From Palsa-506 sp963836355 (GTDB lineage: Bacteria; Actinomycetota; Actinomycetes; Streptosporangiales; Streptosporangiaceae), in assembly GCA_963836355.1 (NCBI GenBank), contig CAWIJO010000002.1, positions 992,001 to 1,056,000 on the forward strand: a stretch of DNA of 64,000 bases, read 5' to 3'. Below, piece after piece: positions 8,839 through 20,667 of the stretch (the stretch's first letter is position 1; each line of letters starts with the position of its first letter). A program made the position numbers and the translations under genes. The notes beneath the pieces were generated by a model that was not told where the DNA came from, ran no database searches, and was given only the letters and a program-made list of their open reading frames with translations.

Positions 8839-10347
8839 TCAACTCCTGGGCCGCACCACGATCCCGCAGCCATTGGCCTGCAAGTAGGCCCTTGGCTTGC
8901 CGAGCGCGTCGAGCATCACGGTGTCCTTGCTTCCCTTCGTCGCCGTACCGAAGGCGAGCAGCTGCCCGTCGGCCGGGTTCCTGAGCGTCAGCTCGCAGCT
9001 GCTGCCGCCGTTGTAGTCCTGCACATGCACAGCCACCCCGTGACCGGGCACGAAGGCAGCGGTGTCGCCGCCTAGAGCTACATCCCAGGCGAACGGCAGC
9101 GTGAGCTTCCCCGGCCCGGGCTGCGCCGCCACCAGGCACCCAATGTCGTTGACCCGCCACCGGAAAGACCCGCTCTCGAAGATCTGGAACAGCCAGGTCC
9201 CGTACATGCTGTCCTGGCTGCCTAGCAGCGGAACCGGCTTACCGGAGTGCGTCTGGGTTAGCGTGATACTGCAGCCAGCATCATCGCCTTGGATGTCATC
9301 TTTGAGGTTCAGCCGCCACGGCCCGCTGGCGGTGAGGGTGCCGCTGCCGGCGGATGAGTTCTGGCCCCCGGAGTTCCCGTTGGAGCCGCCTGCCAGTAGC
9401 ACGAGAGCGGCGATCGTGCCGCCGACCAGCACGGCTCCGGCGGCTGCGCCGACGAGCATGTTCCGCCGCCGCTGGCTGGCGGGCGGCGGGCCGGCCCCGG
9501 CGGGCGTGCCGCCTTCGCTGCCCGCACCGTTGCCGCCCTTAGCGGAACCCGGCGGCGGGCCGTCGGCCGGCGGCTCCGGCGGCACGAAGGCCGGCTGCGG
9601 GCGCTTCGCCAGCGGCAGGTCGCCATCGCCGTCTACCCGCCGCTGGGGTATCTGCTTGCCGACCTCGCGCAGCCGCTGATCCACGTAGGCGTAGAGATCG
9701 GAGAACGTGACGTAGCCATCCCCGTCCTGGTCCGCGGCCCGGGTCAGTCCGTCTACCAGGTGCTGGGTGAAAAAGCTGGTGCCGTTCTCCACCGTCGCGT
9801 CGTTCGCCAGCTGCGTTCCCCGGCAGCTGGTCAGCACGTACCGGCCCGGCCCGGCAACCGCCTCTCCCAGGTCGGCGCCGCGGAACGCGCCGGCGTGACA
9901 GCAGTCGAGCACGATGACCACGTTCCTGGCCCGGGATGCGTCGGCGAACTCGTTAATCCGGGCGCTGCTCACCGCGGTTGAGAGCAGATCAGTCGACTCG
10001 GTGTCCTGCATGCACAGGTGCAGCCGACCGCCCTGGTCCAGCTTGCCGTGCCCGCTGAAATAGACCAGCAGCACATCGTCGCGGGTCGCTGCGCCGAAGA
10101 ACCGGCCCAGAGCCCGGATGGCCCTCGCGGAGGACGACTCAGGCAGCAAAGTCACGTCGACGTCTGCGAACAGCCCGGCGCCGGGGTCGATGAGCGCGCG
10201 GTTCAGCGCGGCAATGTCCTTGACCGGTCCCTTCAGCGTCTGCAGGTTATGCTCGTCAGCCGGGCAGGTCCAGCAAGATGAGAACGGCCGGTTAGGCAAC
10301 GACGGTATCCCGGCCGGCCAGAATACCGGATGGCTGCCAGTAGCCAC
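8839..10347 (-). CDS. Caspase-like (peptidase C14) membrane protein with EF-hand-like segment
   Basis: The N-terminal half is a metacaspase/caspase-fold domain. The catalytic His sits in VYFSGHGK and the catalytic Cys in VIVLDCCHAGAF. An EF-hand-like calcium loop, DQDGDGYVTFSDL, follows. Then comes a Pro/Gly-rich linker, one transmembrane helix (MLVGAAAGAVLVGGTIAALV) and an exported C-terminal domain of about 170 residues with two or three cysteines. The caspase domain would face the cytoplasm. Oddity: the usual first beta strand is not in this frame. It seems to lie in another frame just upstream (AVLILLD at about 10285), and this start overlaps the neighbouring gene by 56 bp, so the 5' end may be frameshifted. 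Substrate unknown. Confidence 0.8.
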   Translation of the reverse strand: MATGSHPVFWPAGIPSLPNRPFSSCWTCPADEHNLQTLKGPVKDIAALNRALIDPGAGLFADVDVTLLPESSSARAIRALGRFFGAATRDDVLLVYFSGHGKLDQGGRLHLCMQDTESTDLLSTAVSSARINEFADASRARNVVIVLDCCHAGAFRGADLGEAVAGPGRYVLTSCRGTQLANDATVENGTSFFTQHLVDGLTRAADQDGDGYVTFSDLYAYVDQRLREVGKQIPQRRVDGDGDLPLAKRPQPAFVPPEPPADGPPPGSAKGGNGAGSEGGTPAGAGPPPASQRRRNMLVGAAAGAVLVGGTIAALVLLAGGSNGNSGGQNSSAGSGTLTASGPWRLNLKDDIQGDDAGCSITLTQTHSGKPVPLLGSQDSMYGTWLFQIFESGSFRWRVNDIGCLVAAQPGPGKLTLPFAWDVALGGDTAAFVPGHGVAVHVQDYNGGSSCELTLRNPADGQLLAFGTATKGSKDTVMLDALGKPRAYLQANGCGIVVRPRS

Positions 10348-10855
10348 CGGAAATCGCCCAGCGGGTCACGCGCCGGACGTGATTCTCGGTATAGATCCAG
10401 CGCATCCGCGCGTAGTACCGCACGCCGTCGCGAGTTTCCACCCGGCTCAGCTGAATTTTCACGCGGAATCGCTGATACGGGCACTGGTAGGACGGCAGCG
10501 CGCAGCCGGGCATTTGCACGTGCAGGTCGCCATCCGCCCGCGCGCCGGCGACGGTCCAGCTCGGCCACTTCAGCGCGTCAACGTAGGGCGCGCCGCCCTC
10601 GCCGACGTAGATGACGGCTGGCCGCACCTGGCCGCCGTGCCACCCGGCAACGCGGGAGTACACGACCGGGAGCGCTGCGAGCGGGCTGGCCGCCCCGGCC
10701 GGGTCGGCGGCCCGGGTCGGACGGGAAGCGGCAACAGTGCCGGAGCGGCCGGCTATGACGGCGACGATAACCGCGACCAGGACCAGCGTGGCGGCTGCCG
10801 CCAGCGCTGCAAGCACCTTCTGCCGGTGCCCGCCGGTCAACCGGACGCGGCTCAT
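10292..10855 (-). CDS. Membrane-anchored exported protein of unknown function
   Basis: A 187-residue protein with a short basic N-terminus and one hydrophobic segment at about residues 14-36 (VLAALAAAATLVLVAVIVAV), then an exported domain. This reads as a type II membrane anchor or uncleaved signal. The exported part is rich in Tyr/Trp and contains two close cysteines (PGCALPSYQCPYQ) that could form a disulfide. It ends four residues into the 5' end of the caspase-like gene on the same strand, so the two are probably co-transcribed and may work together at the membrane. No family is recognised. Confidence 0.7.
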   Translation of the reverse strand: MSRVRLTGGHRQKVLAALAAAATLVLVAVIVAVIAGRSGTVAASRPTRAADPAGAASPLAALPVVYSRVAGWHGGQVRPAVIYVGEGGAPYVDALKWPSWTVAGARADGDLHVQMPGCALPSYQCPYQRFRVKIQLSRVETRDGVRYYARMRWIYTENHVRRVTRWAISGGYWQPSGILAGRDTVVA

Positions 10856-10903
10856 GTTCAGTCCCTGCCCCGATGTCGCTGCGCTACCCGCCGGCCGGGC
10901 CGG

Positions 10904-14572
<3,669 letters not shown>

Positions 14573-14577
14573 GCCGG

Positions 14578-14666
14578 CCTCCATTTCTGCAAATGGAGGC
14601 GCCCTTCGTTACGCGGTCCAGGCCGAGCGTGGCGGGCAGAGCCCGTTGCAGCGCCTCTCGGCCTGG
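14578..14666 (-). promoter_or_regulatory. S-adenosylhomocysteine (SAH) riboswitch controlling metH
   Basis: Reading the minus strand, CCAGGCCGAG (14666-14657) pairs perfectly with CTCGGCCTGG (14627-14618) to form P1. Inside it is the conserved GCGCTGCAAC core and a P2 hairpin (CGGGC/GCCCG, 14645-14633). GAGGCGC (14657-14651) pairs with GCGCCTC (14602-14596) to form the pseudoknot typical of SAH aptamers. The pseudoknot's 3' strand overlaps CCTCCATTT (14599-14591), which otherwise pairs perfectly with AAATGGAGG (14586-14578) and hides the GGAGG before the TTG start of metH. SAH binding should therefore free the ribosome site, an ON switch, as in the known family (Rfam SAH_riboswitch). Confidence 0.82.
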
Positions 14667-14859
14667 ATACCCATGATACCGGACGGCAGGCAAACCGGCC
14701 GTCTGGCAAGCTCCCAGGAAGCATCAAAGCCGCCAAAAAGCGTACAAACCGAACCGCTTTTTAACGGGGCCGCCTCGCCCGGTGCGGTCCGTTTCAGCTT
14801 CGTCTTCTCCGGCGCTAGGCTCTGGGATCCTGTTGTCAGGAAGCGGAAGGCGGTCGCCG

Positions 14860-15525
14860 ATGTCGCTGGAAATCAAGCGGCTACACCTGGCCCGGCTAAC
14901 CGGCCCGGACGACAGCGGCGACTGGCCGGTACACGGTTTCGTGGTTACCCATCCGGGCGGCGCGGCGCTGGTCGACACCGGCGTCGGCGGGCCAGCGCAG
15001 CTGCTGACCGACTGGCGGGTGGTCAACACCTCGGTCGCGGACGCGCTGGCCGGGCTGGACATGACTCCGGCCGACATCGGGCTGGTGATCAACACGCACC
15101 TGCACTTCGACCACTGCGGCCAGAACGCCGTGTTCTCCCATGCCGCCTGCTACGTGCAGCGAGCCGAACTGGGCCGCGCGAAGATCGAGTCGCCGGATCT
15201 GTACGACTGGTTCGATTTCAGGAACGCACGGTTCGAGCTGCTGGACGGCGACGCGGAGCTGCTGCCCGGGCTGAAGGTGATCACGACTCCCGGGCATACC
15301 GTGGGCCACCAGTCGGTCGTCGCCGCGTCCGCCGACGGCGAGTCCGACCTGCTGATCGGGGACGCCGCGTACACGCCGCGGCAGTACGCCGCGCCGGACG
15401 GCGAGAAACTGCCGCCCGGCCAGGCCGCCGACCTGGCGGCCTGGCGGGGCTCGGTGCGGCGGATCCAGTCGATCCGCCCGGGCCGGGTGCATTTCTGCCA
15501 CCACACGGACGTCATCCACTCCTGA
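14860..15525 (+). CDS. MBL-fold metallo-hydrolase, N-acyl homoserine lactonase-like
   Basis: A 221-residue metallo-beta-lactamase-fold enzyme. The dinuclear zinc motif is NTHLHFDHCGQN (HxHxDH), followed by a later His in TTPGHTVGHQSV, an Asp in LLIGDAAYTP and a His near the C-terminus (FCHHTDV). The N-terminal part (PVHGFVVTHPGGAALVDTG) matches the AiiA-like/quorum-quenching lactonase subfamily, which hydrolyses lactones; the true substrate here is unknown. The start at ATG 14860 is preceded by GGAAGG. The frame stays open 26 codons upstream, but that part does not resemble the family. The gene is divergent from metH and convergent with the amidohydrolase. Confidence 0.82.
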   Translation: MSLEIKRLHLARLTGPDDSGDWPVHGFVVTHPGGAALVDTGVGGPAQLLTDWRVVNTSVADALAGLDMTPADIGLVINTHLHFDHCGQNAVFSHAACYVQRAELGRAKIESPDLYDWFDFRNARFELLDGDAELLPGLKVITTPGHTVGHQSVVAASADGESDLLIGDAAYTPRQYAAPDGEKLPPGQAADLAAWRGSVRRIQSIRPGRVHFCHHTDVIHS

Positions 15526-15554
15526 GGCGGCGCCCGCAGGTCGCCCGGCCGCCT
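15525..15554. terminator. Hairpin between convergent genes
   Basis: AGGCGGC (15525-15531) is an inverted repeat of GCCGCCT (15548-15554) with a 16-nt GC-rich loop, placed exactly between the stop codons of the convergent lactonase-like and amidohydrolase genes. A bidirectional terminator is likely, although no U-tract follows. Confidence 0.45.
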
Positions 15555-16762
15555 TACTGGTCGGTGAACGTGGCCTCGCCGCCGGAGTCGGCGTAAACTG
15601 GCCGGCCGTCGATCAGCGCGCGCTCGACCCGGCTGAGCACGTCCAGCGGGTCGCCCGACCAGATCGCCAGGTCGGCGTCTTTGCCCGGCTCGATCGAGCC
15701 GAGCCTGGCATCGATGCCGGCGATGCGCGCCGGGTTGATGGTCAGCGCCCGCAGCGCGGTCTGGCGATCCAGCCCTTCCTTGACCGCCAGGGCGGCCTGA
15801 TGGGCAAGGAAGTTGATCGGCACGACGGGGTGGTCGGTCGTGATCGCGATCGTAACGCCCGCGCGTGCCAGCCGGCCCGGGTTGGCTATCGACCGGTTCC
15901 GCAGCTCGACCTTCGAGCGGCTGGTCAGCAGCGGCCCGATGATCACCGGAATACCCTTGGCGGCGATGATGTCGGCGAGCAGGTGCGCCTCGGTGCCGTG
16001 GTCGATCACCAGGTCGTAGCCGAACTCGTCGGCGATCCGAATGGCGGTGGCGATGTCGTCCGCGCGGTGGCAATGCTGGCGCCACGGAATCTCCCGCCGC
16101 AGCACCCTGCCGAGCGCCTCCAGCTTCAGATCCCGGTCGACTGGCTTGCGCTCCGCAGCCGGCTTGCCCTGCTCGGCATCGATCTTCTGCAGGTAGTTGG
16201 CTGCGTCGACGAAGGCACCGCGGATCACCGCGGCCGTGCCGAGGCGGGTACTCGGCATCTTCTTCCGCTCGCCGTGGACGCGCTTCGGGTTCTCGCCGAG
16301 GGCTGACTTCATCCCGGACGGCTCGCGCAGCACCATCTCATCGACGGTCCGGCCCCAGCACTTCAGCGCCACCGTCTGGCCGCCGATGGGGTTCCCGGAA
16401 CCCGGGTTGACGTTGACCGCTAGCACGCCGCCGGCGATTGCGTCCCGGAATCCGAGGTCGGCAGGATTGATCGCGTCGAGGGCGCGCACGTGCGGGACCA
16501 CCGGCTCGGTCATCTCGTTGGTGTCCGAGCCCGCCCAGCCCTCGGCCTCCTCGTGCACGCCGACGTGCCCATGAGCCTCGATGAACCCGGGCAATACCCA
16601 GCAGCCCGCGGCGTCGATCACATCGGCGCCGTCCGGAACGGCCACGTCGGCGCCGACTGCCGTGATCTTGCCGTCCGCGACGAGAACCGTCCCGCCGTCC
16701 ACCGGCTCCCCGACGATCGGCACTATCCGGCCTCCGACGATCGCCACTGACCTGTCTGCCAT
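15554..16762 (-). CDS. Amidohydrolase family protein (imidazolonepropionase-like)
   Basis: A 402-residue metal-dependent hydrolase of the amidohydrolase superfamily. The N-terminal beta-sandwich ends in PGFIEAHGHVGV, which supplies the HxH metal ligands. Further ligands are expected in WRQHCHRADD and VIDHGTEAH, and the conserved Asp in ITTDHPVVP. The C-terminus returns to the sandwich with GSIEPGKDADLAIWSGDPLD, the standard ending of the dihydroorotase/imidazolonepropionase-type group. The start is ATG 16762, preceded by GGAGGAGG; the frame is open further upstream without similarity. The substrate (a cyclic amide or peptide-like molecule) is not determined. There is no linked hut gene, so a role in histidine degradation is unlikely. 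Confidence 0.87.
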   Translation of the reverse strand: MADRSVAIVGGRIVPIVGEPVDGGTVLVADGKITAVGADVAVPDGADVIDAAGCWVLPGFIEAHGHVGVHEEAEGWAGSDTNEMTEPVVPHVRALDAINPADLGFRDAIAGGVLAVNVNPGSGNPIGGQTVALKCWGRTVDEMVLREPSGMKSALGENPKRVHGERKKMPSTRLGTAAVIRGAFVDAANYLQKIDAEQGKPAAERKPVDRDLKLEALGRVLRREIPWRQHCHRADDIATAIRIADEFGYDLVIDHGTEAHLLADIIAAKGIPVIIGPLLTSRSKVELRNRSIANPGRLARAGVTIAITTDHPVVPINFLAHQAALAVKEGLDRQTALRALTINPARIAGIDARLGSIEPGKDADLAIWSGDPLDVLSRVERALIDGRPVYADSGGEATFTDQ

Positions 16763-16888
16763 CCGGCCTCCTCCTGATCCGGCGCAATCCGCGCGAGCCT
16801 GCGCCGGACCACAGTAACCGGGCGCGCTGAGGCCGCCACCGGGCACGCCTGCTGCCCGGATTCGGCGCAAGACGGCCGGCGGTGTTGG

Positions 16889-17347
16889 ATGAACGACATG
16901 CCTGTCGATGGTGAATACGAGCCGAGCACCCAGGCCTGGGTCCGCGACCAGGTGGAGCTGTACGAAAGCTCAGGCGGGACGCAGGGCACGACGCTGCGCA
17001 ACACCGGCCTGCCCGTGGTGATCATCACGAACCGCGGCGCGAAGACCGGGAAGGTGCGCAAGACTCCGCTGATGCGGGTCGAGCATGAGGGCCGCTACGC
17101 GGCGGTGGCATCGCAGGGCGGCGCCCCGTCCCATCCGGTCTGGTATTACAACTTCCGCGCGGACCCGCGGGTCGAGCTGCAGGACGGCCCGGACAAGTGG
17201 GACATGACCGCCCGCGAGCTTACCGGCGACGAGCGCGCGCAGTGGTGGGAGCGCGCGGTGGCCGCGTTCCCGCCGTACGCCGACTACCAGCGCAGGAGCG
17301 CCCGCCAGATCCCCGTCTTCGTCCTGGAACGCGCCAGCCCGAGCTGA
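16889..17347 (+). CDS. Ddn-like F420-dependent nitroreductase/oxidoreductase
   Basis: A 152-residue protein of the deazaflavin (F420H2)-dependent nitroreductase family (Ddn, FDOR-A). Recognisable blocks are VVIITNRGAKTGKVRKTPLMRVEHEG (shown here as two parts, NRGAKTGKVRKTPLM and VEHEG), then HPVWYYNFRADPRVELQ and a C-terminal IPVFVLER. The Arg/Lys-rich RGAKTGKVRKTP segment binds the F420 phosphates in characterised members. Such enzymes reduce quinones, nitro-compounds or unsaturated lactones with F420H2, so the host should make F420. It is monocistronic and divergent from the amidohydrolase. Confidence 0.9.
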   Translation: MNDMPVDGEYEPSTQAWVRDQVELYESSGGTQGTTLRNTGLPVVIITNRGAKTGKVRKTPLMRVEHEGRYAAVASQGGAPSHPVWYYNFRADPRVELQDGPDKWDMTARELTGDERAQWWERAVAAFPPYADYQRRSARQIPVFVLERASPS

Positions 17348-17491
17348 CCTCTCAGCCGTCCTCAGCCGGGACCACTCGGCGACGATCGTGCCGCTGAGGA
17401 TCGCGCCGGTTCCGGGCTGCAGTCTTTCGCGCATTGACATCGGATATGAACCCGGTGGCCGTATTGATATCAATAGTCGCAAATGTGGCCA

Positions 17492-18118
17492 TTATCTGGC
17501 AGATTCTCTGGCCAAATCCGGTAAAGGCCGGGCACTGCCGGCGATCGCCGCGACCACGTTGTACGGCAGGTGCCGGTGATGCACGAGCAGGGCCCTGGCG
17601 ATCTGCCGGATCGTCAGCCGCATCGGGGTAAGCATCTCCTCGCTGCGGCGCCAGGCCTTGAACTCATCGATGTCCGGGCGCCCGCGCAGCGCCCGGCGGA
17701 AGTGCCGGGCATCCCCGCCGTCGCCGGTCCAGCCCGGCAGCCAGGCGCGCAGCTCGTCATCACGCTCCAGCATGGTCCAGTTCATCAGCCGCTCCGCGAC
17801 CTGGCCGCCCGCGTGGATGACATAGTCGTGCTCGGCGCCGGGCCTGATGCCGTGCACCCGGCCCTCGTTGCCGCGGCCGTGGTGGATGCTGGCCGAGCTA
17901 AAGCCCGCTCCCGCTGCCAGCGCGGCCGCGGCGTGCCCGGCCTCGTGCCAGGCCGTTCGCACCACCGCCTGCCTGGCTGCCGCGAGACCGGGATAGCAGC
18001 CACTGTGATAGCGCTGCCGGATCCACTTGCTAGCCGCGATCGACTCGTCGTCGTAGCGGATAAGGCGGCTCAGCTCGGCCTCGATGGCGTCCAGCGCCCG
18101 CTGCTCGGCAGGTCTCAC
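17492..18118 (-). CDS. HExxH metalloprotease-like protein (FtsH M41-like domain)
   Basis: A 208-residue protein with the zinc-binding sequence TAWHEAGHAAAALAAG, which matches the HEAGH motif of the FtsH peptidase M41 domain. There is no AAA+ ATPase domain or membrane segment, so it is a stand-alone peptidase-like domain. Later parts (HAGGQVAERLMNW) fit the position where M41 supplies the third metal ligand region. Stand-alone M41-like proteins are common and uncharacterised in actinomycetes. It lies 9 bp downstream of an MBL-fold hydrolase gene on the same strand, so they form an operon. The region just past its stop (17440-17520) is noticeably more A+T-rich than its surroundings. Confidence 0.7.
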   Translation of the reverse strand: MRPAEQRALDAIEAELSRLIRYDDESIAASKWIRQRYHSGCYPGLAAARQAVVRTAWHEAGHAAAALAAGAGFSSASIHHGRGNEGRVHGIRPGAEHDYVIHAGGQVAERLMNWTMLERDDELRAWLPGWTGDGGDARHFRRALRGRPDIDEFKAWRRSEEMLTPMRLTIRQIARALLVHHRHLPYNVVAAIAGSARPLPDLARESAR

Positions 18119-18127
18119 GCCAGGCCG

Positions 18128-18748
18128 CTAGCCGGCGAAATGCGGGGCCTCAGCCCCGATCGTGGTGTCATCGCCGTGCCCGGTATGCACGACGGTGTCC
18201 GCAGGCAGCCCCATCAGGATCTCGCTGATCGACCGGAGGATCGTCGGATGATCCGAGTAGGACCGGCCGGTAGCGCCCGGGCCGCCGCGGAAGAGGGTGT
18301 CCCCGGTGAATACCGTGCCAAGCTCCGGCGCGTACAGGCACACGCTGCCCGGCGAGTGCCCCGGCGTGTGCAGCACCCGTAGCGGCGTGGCGGCGATCTC
18401 GATGACCTCCTCGTGGCCGAGGTCGCCATCCGGAACGCGGTCAGAGTAGATCATCTGCCAGAGCACCTGGTCGGCCGGATGCAGCAGGATGGGCGCGCCG
18501 GATTGCCCGCTGACCTCGCGCGCGGCGTTGATGTGATCGTTGTGACCATGCGTCGAGACGATCGCCGCGAGCCTGCGCTCGCCGACGGCCGCCAGGATCT
18601 CGTCCGCGTCATGCGCCGCGTCGATGACGAGTACCTCGTCGTCATTCCCGATCAGCCACACGTTGTTGTCGACGGCGAAGTCCTGGCCGTCCAGGGAGAA
18701 CGTCCCCGACGTCACGATCAGATCGATGCCCGCAGCCATGGCAGCCAA
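18128..18748 (-). CDS. MBL-fold metallo-hydrolase, glyoxalase II-like
   Basis: A 206-residue metallo-beta-lactamase-fold enzyme with the metal motif VSTHGHNDHINAA, a later His in LHTPGHSPGSVCLYAP, Asp in VFTGDTLFRGGPGATGRSYSD (key part TGDTLFRGG) and a C-terminal HTGHGDDTTIG. This block order is that of glyoxalase II-like and persulfide-dioxygenase-like thioester hydrolases. The GDTLF-G-GR stretch is typical of the actinobacterial MBL-fold hydrolases often called mycothiol- or glyoxalase-related. It is the first gene of a two-gene operon with the M41-like gene. The substrate is not known. Confidence 0.87.
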   Translation of the reverse strand: MAAMAAGIDLIVTSGTFSLDGQDFAVDNNVWLIGNDDEVLVIDAAHDADEILAAVGERRLAAIVSTHGHNDHINAAREVSGQSGAPILLHPADQVLWQMIYSDRVPDGDLGHEEVIEIAATPLRVLHTPGHSPGSVCLYAPELGTVFTGDTLFRGGPGATGRSYSDHPTILRSISEILMGLPADTVVHTGHGDDTTIGAEAPHFAG

Positions 18749-18796
18749 GCCTAGCCCGCGACCGCGATGACCTCGGCTCGGCGGGTCAGTCCGCCG

Positions 18797-19933
18797 TTAC
18801 TGGCGGATGAAGCGGAACCTGGTGTGGTAGCGGCGCTGGTCGCCGTGCTCCAGCCAGATCATCGAGCCGTCCGCCCGGGCGGCCGCGTCGCCCGCCACGT
18901 GATGCGTCGACGGCTCAAGCCCGACGGCGTAGCCGCCCTCGCGCAGGTTCAGCCATTCGAAGAAGGCAGGAAACGCCGCGGGGTCGTAGTCGAGCTCGAA
19001 GGCCCGGCCCAGCCGGTCGTTCACCAGCCGGGCCCGGGCCCGACCGTCCGCATCCGGCGTGAGGACGTGCTCGTAGACCTGCTCGGTGAATCCGGGTTGC
19101 GGCCGGGGGAACACCAGGTGGGAGACGCCCTGCTCGGCCACGCTTTCGCTGCGCCAGCTGGTGCTGGCGATCGGCGCGTCGAAGCGGGTGCCCTCGTCCA
19201 GCAGCGGCCAGCCGATGTTGACGTGGTACAGGAACATGTGCGGTGTCCGGTCGAACCCGGCATTGACGACGGTGTCGGTCAGCCGGATCCCGGTGCCGCC
19301 CAGGTCCGACTCGATCCGCCGGCGCAGCACCAGATGCTCGGCGAAGATCGCGGCCTGCCGGATCTCGCCCTCCGCCCAGAGTAGGCAGCGGTCGCCCTCC
19401 CATCGCTCGCCGTAGCCGGTTAGCCGGGCCGGGATGTTCGCGATCCGGCCGTGCAGCCCGTGCCGGACGGCCTGCCGCGGCGGGTAGTGGTATTGCTGCG
19501 AGCCGACCGTGCCGCCGAACAGCGTGTGATCCAGCCCGGCCGTCACCACCAGGCCGGACATGCTCCGCAGCCAGGACAGGCCATCCTCGTCGGCGTGCTC
19601 GTGCAGGGCTGGATGCCGGAACCCGGTCGCGGACCGCCAGCCGACGCTGATGTCGTCGAACTCGGCCAGGCCGATGTCCATGGCACGGTCCACCAGAACG
19701 TCGAAGCGCAGCCCGCCGCCAGTGCGGAACTCCAGCACCCGGACACCGCGCTCGCTGCCGTCATCGAGGACTACGGCGCGGACACCGCCGGCCGCCGCGA
19801 GATCGCCCGCGGCACGCTCGATAGCCCGGCGGCCGGCCTGGGCCGGGCCGCCCTGAGCCCAGCCGCCATGAGCAGGGCCGTCATGACCAGGGCCGCCATG
19901 AGCAGGACCGCCATGAGCAGGACCGGCGCTCAT
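18797..19933 (-). CDS. DUF4432 family aldose 1-epimerase-like protein
   Basis: A 378-residue protein. After a low-complexity start made of GGPAHGGP-like repeats, residues from about 35 match the DUF4432 family (galactose-mutarotase fold). Blocks seen are GGLRFDVLVDRAMDIG, PPRQAVRHGLHGRIANIPA, TPHMFLYHVNIGWPLLDEG and the C-terminal GLEPSTHH. This fold binds sugars or sugar acids. The His in LHGRIANIP and the His/Asn in LYHVNIGWP are the positions expected to contact substrate. It is the last gene of the GntR-to-DUF4432 operon and overlaps the SDR gene by 4 bp (ATGA). The N-terminal repeats are encoded by 15-bp units and probably arose by slippage. Confidence 0.85.
   Translation of the reverse strand: MSAGPAHGGPAHGGPGHDGPAHGGWAQGGPAQAGRRAIERAAGDLAAAGGVRAVVLDDGSERGVRVLEFRTGGGLRFDVLVDRAMDIGLAEFDDISVGWRSATGFRHPALHEHADEDGLSWLRSMSGLVVTAGLDHTLFGGTVGSQQYHYPPRQAVRHGLHGRIANIPARLTGYGERWEGDRCLLWAEGEIRQAAIFAEHLVLRRRIESDLGGTGIRLTDTVVNAGFDRTPHMFLYHVNIGWPLLDEGTRFDAPIASTSWRSESVAEQGVSHLVFPRPQPGFTEQVYEHVLTPDADGRARARLVNDRLGRAFELDYDPAAFPAFFEWLNLREGGYAVGLEPSTHHVAGDAAARADGSMIWLEHGDQRRYHTRFRFIRQ
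19847..19921 (-). repeat. 15-bp coding repeat, five copies, at the 5' end of the DUF4432 gene
   Basis: Unit GCCGCCATGAGCAGG and close variants start at 19847, 19862, 19877, 19892 and 19907 (plus-strand reading). The length keeps frame and encodes the Gly/Pro/Ala/His-rich N-terminal extension. Confidence 0.85.
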
Positions 19934-20667
19934 GCCATCACCCAGCCGCCGTCGACGCCGATCGTCTGGCCGGTCACGAACGCCGAGTCCGGGCCGGCCA
20001 GGAACGACACCACCGCCGCCAGCTCGGCGGGCGTTCCCCGGCGCTTGAGCGCCTGCTGGTCCAGCACGTACTGGTTGTAGGCAACCGGGTTCTCGTGGAT
20101 CTCCTCGGCTGCCGTCGGGAATGCTCCCGGGGCTACCGCGTTCACCCGGATCCCGGCCAGGCCGAGCTCGCGGGCCAACGCCCGCGTCATCGACGCGGCC
20201 GCGCCCTTCGTGGCCACGTAGGCGGCCAGCCTGGGCAGTATGCCATGCATGGTGATGGACGCGATGTTCACGATCACGCCGCCGCCGGAGCGGGCCATCT
20301 GCCGGGCGGCGGCCTGCGCGCAGAGCCAGTAACCCCGCTGGTTGACCGCCTGCACGTCGTCGTACTCCGCTACCGGAACGGCCAGGAACGGCGTTGCCGG
20401 GTAGATCGCCGCGTTGTTGACCAGGATGCCGGCCGGGCCAAGCTCGGCCTCGACCGCCTCGAACAGCTCGCCGATCGCCGCGGCGTCCCGCAGGTCGGCT
20501 GGCCAGGCGCGGGCGGTGCCGCCGCCCGCGGCGACGGCGGCCCGGGTCGCCTCGGCGGCGGCGGCGTCGATGTCGGTCGCCGCCACCGCATGGCCGTCGG
20601 CCGCGAGCCGATTGGTAATGGCACGGCCCAGCGCCCCGCCTGCACCAGTCACGACAGCTACGCTCAC
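19930..20667 (-). CDS. SDR family NAD(P)-dependent oxidoreductase
   Basis: A 245-residue classical short-chain dehydrogenase. It has the cofactor motif TGAGGALG near the N-terminus, NNAAIYP (NNAG-like), catalytic Ser in VNIASIT, YVATK (Tyr-x-x-x-Lys), and the C-terminal GQTIGVDGGWVMA. The start is GTG 20667, preceded by AAAGGAGA; it overlaps the stop of the upstream solute-binding-like gene by 4 bp (GTGA). Family members oxidise sugar or hydroxyacyl alcohol groups. Within an operon carrying a CoA transferase and an enoyl-CoA hydratase, oxidation of a hydroxy intermediate in catabolism is the likely role, but the substrate is not determined. Confidence 0.92.
   Translation of the reverse strand: MSVAVVTGAGGALGRAITNRLAADGHAVAATDIDAAAAEATRAAVAAGGGTARAWPADLRDAAAIGELFEAVEAELGPAGILVNNAAIYPATPFLAVPVAEYDDVQAVNQRGYWLCAQAAARQMARSGGGVIVNIASITMHGILPRLAAYVATKGAAASMTRALARELGLAGIRVNAVAPGAFPTAAEEIHENPVAYNQYVLDQQALKRRGTPAELAAVVSFLAGPDSAFVTGQTIGVDGGWVMA

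Noticed and set aside
10856..10903. Possible separate regulatory element between metH and the downstream gene
   Set aside because: Only 48 bp with no structure stronger than expected by chance.
17434..17631. Short frame with a hydrophobic stretch (VLISIVANVAIIWQILW) just after the M41-like gene
   Set aside because: Tempting as a small membrane protein because the DNA is locally A+T-rich, but it lacks a ribosome site and its second half is antisense to the neighbouring gene.
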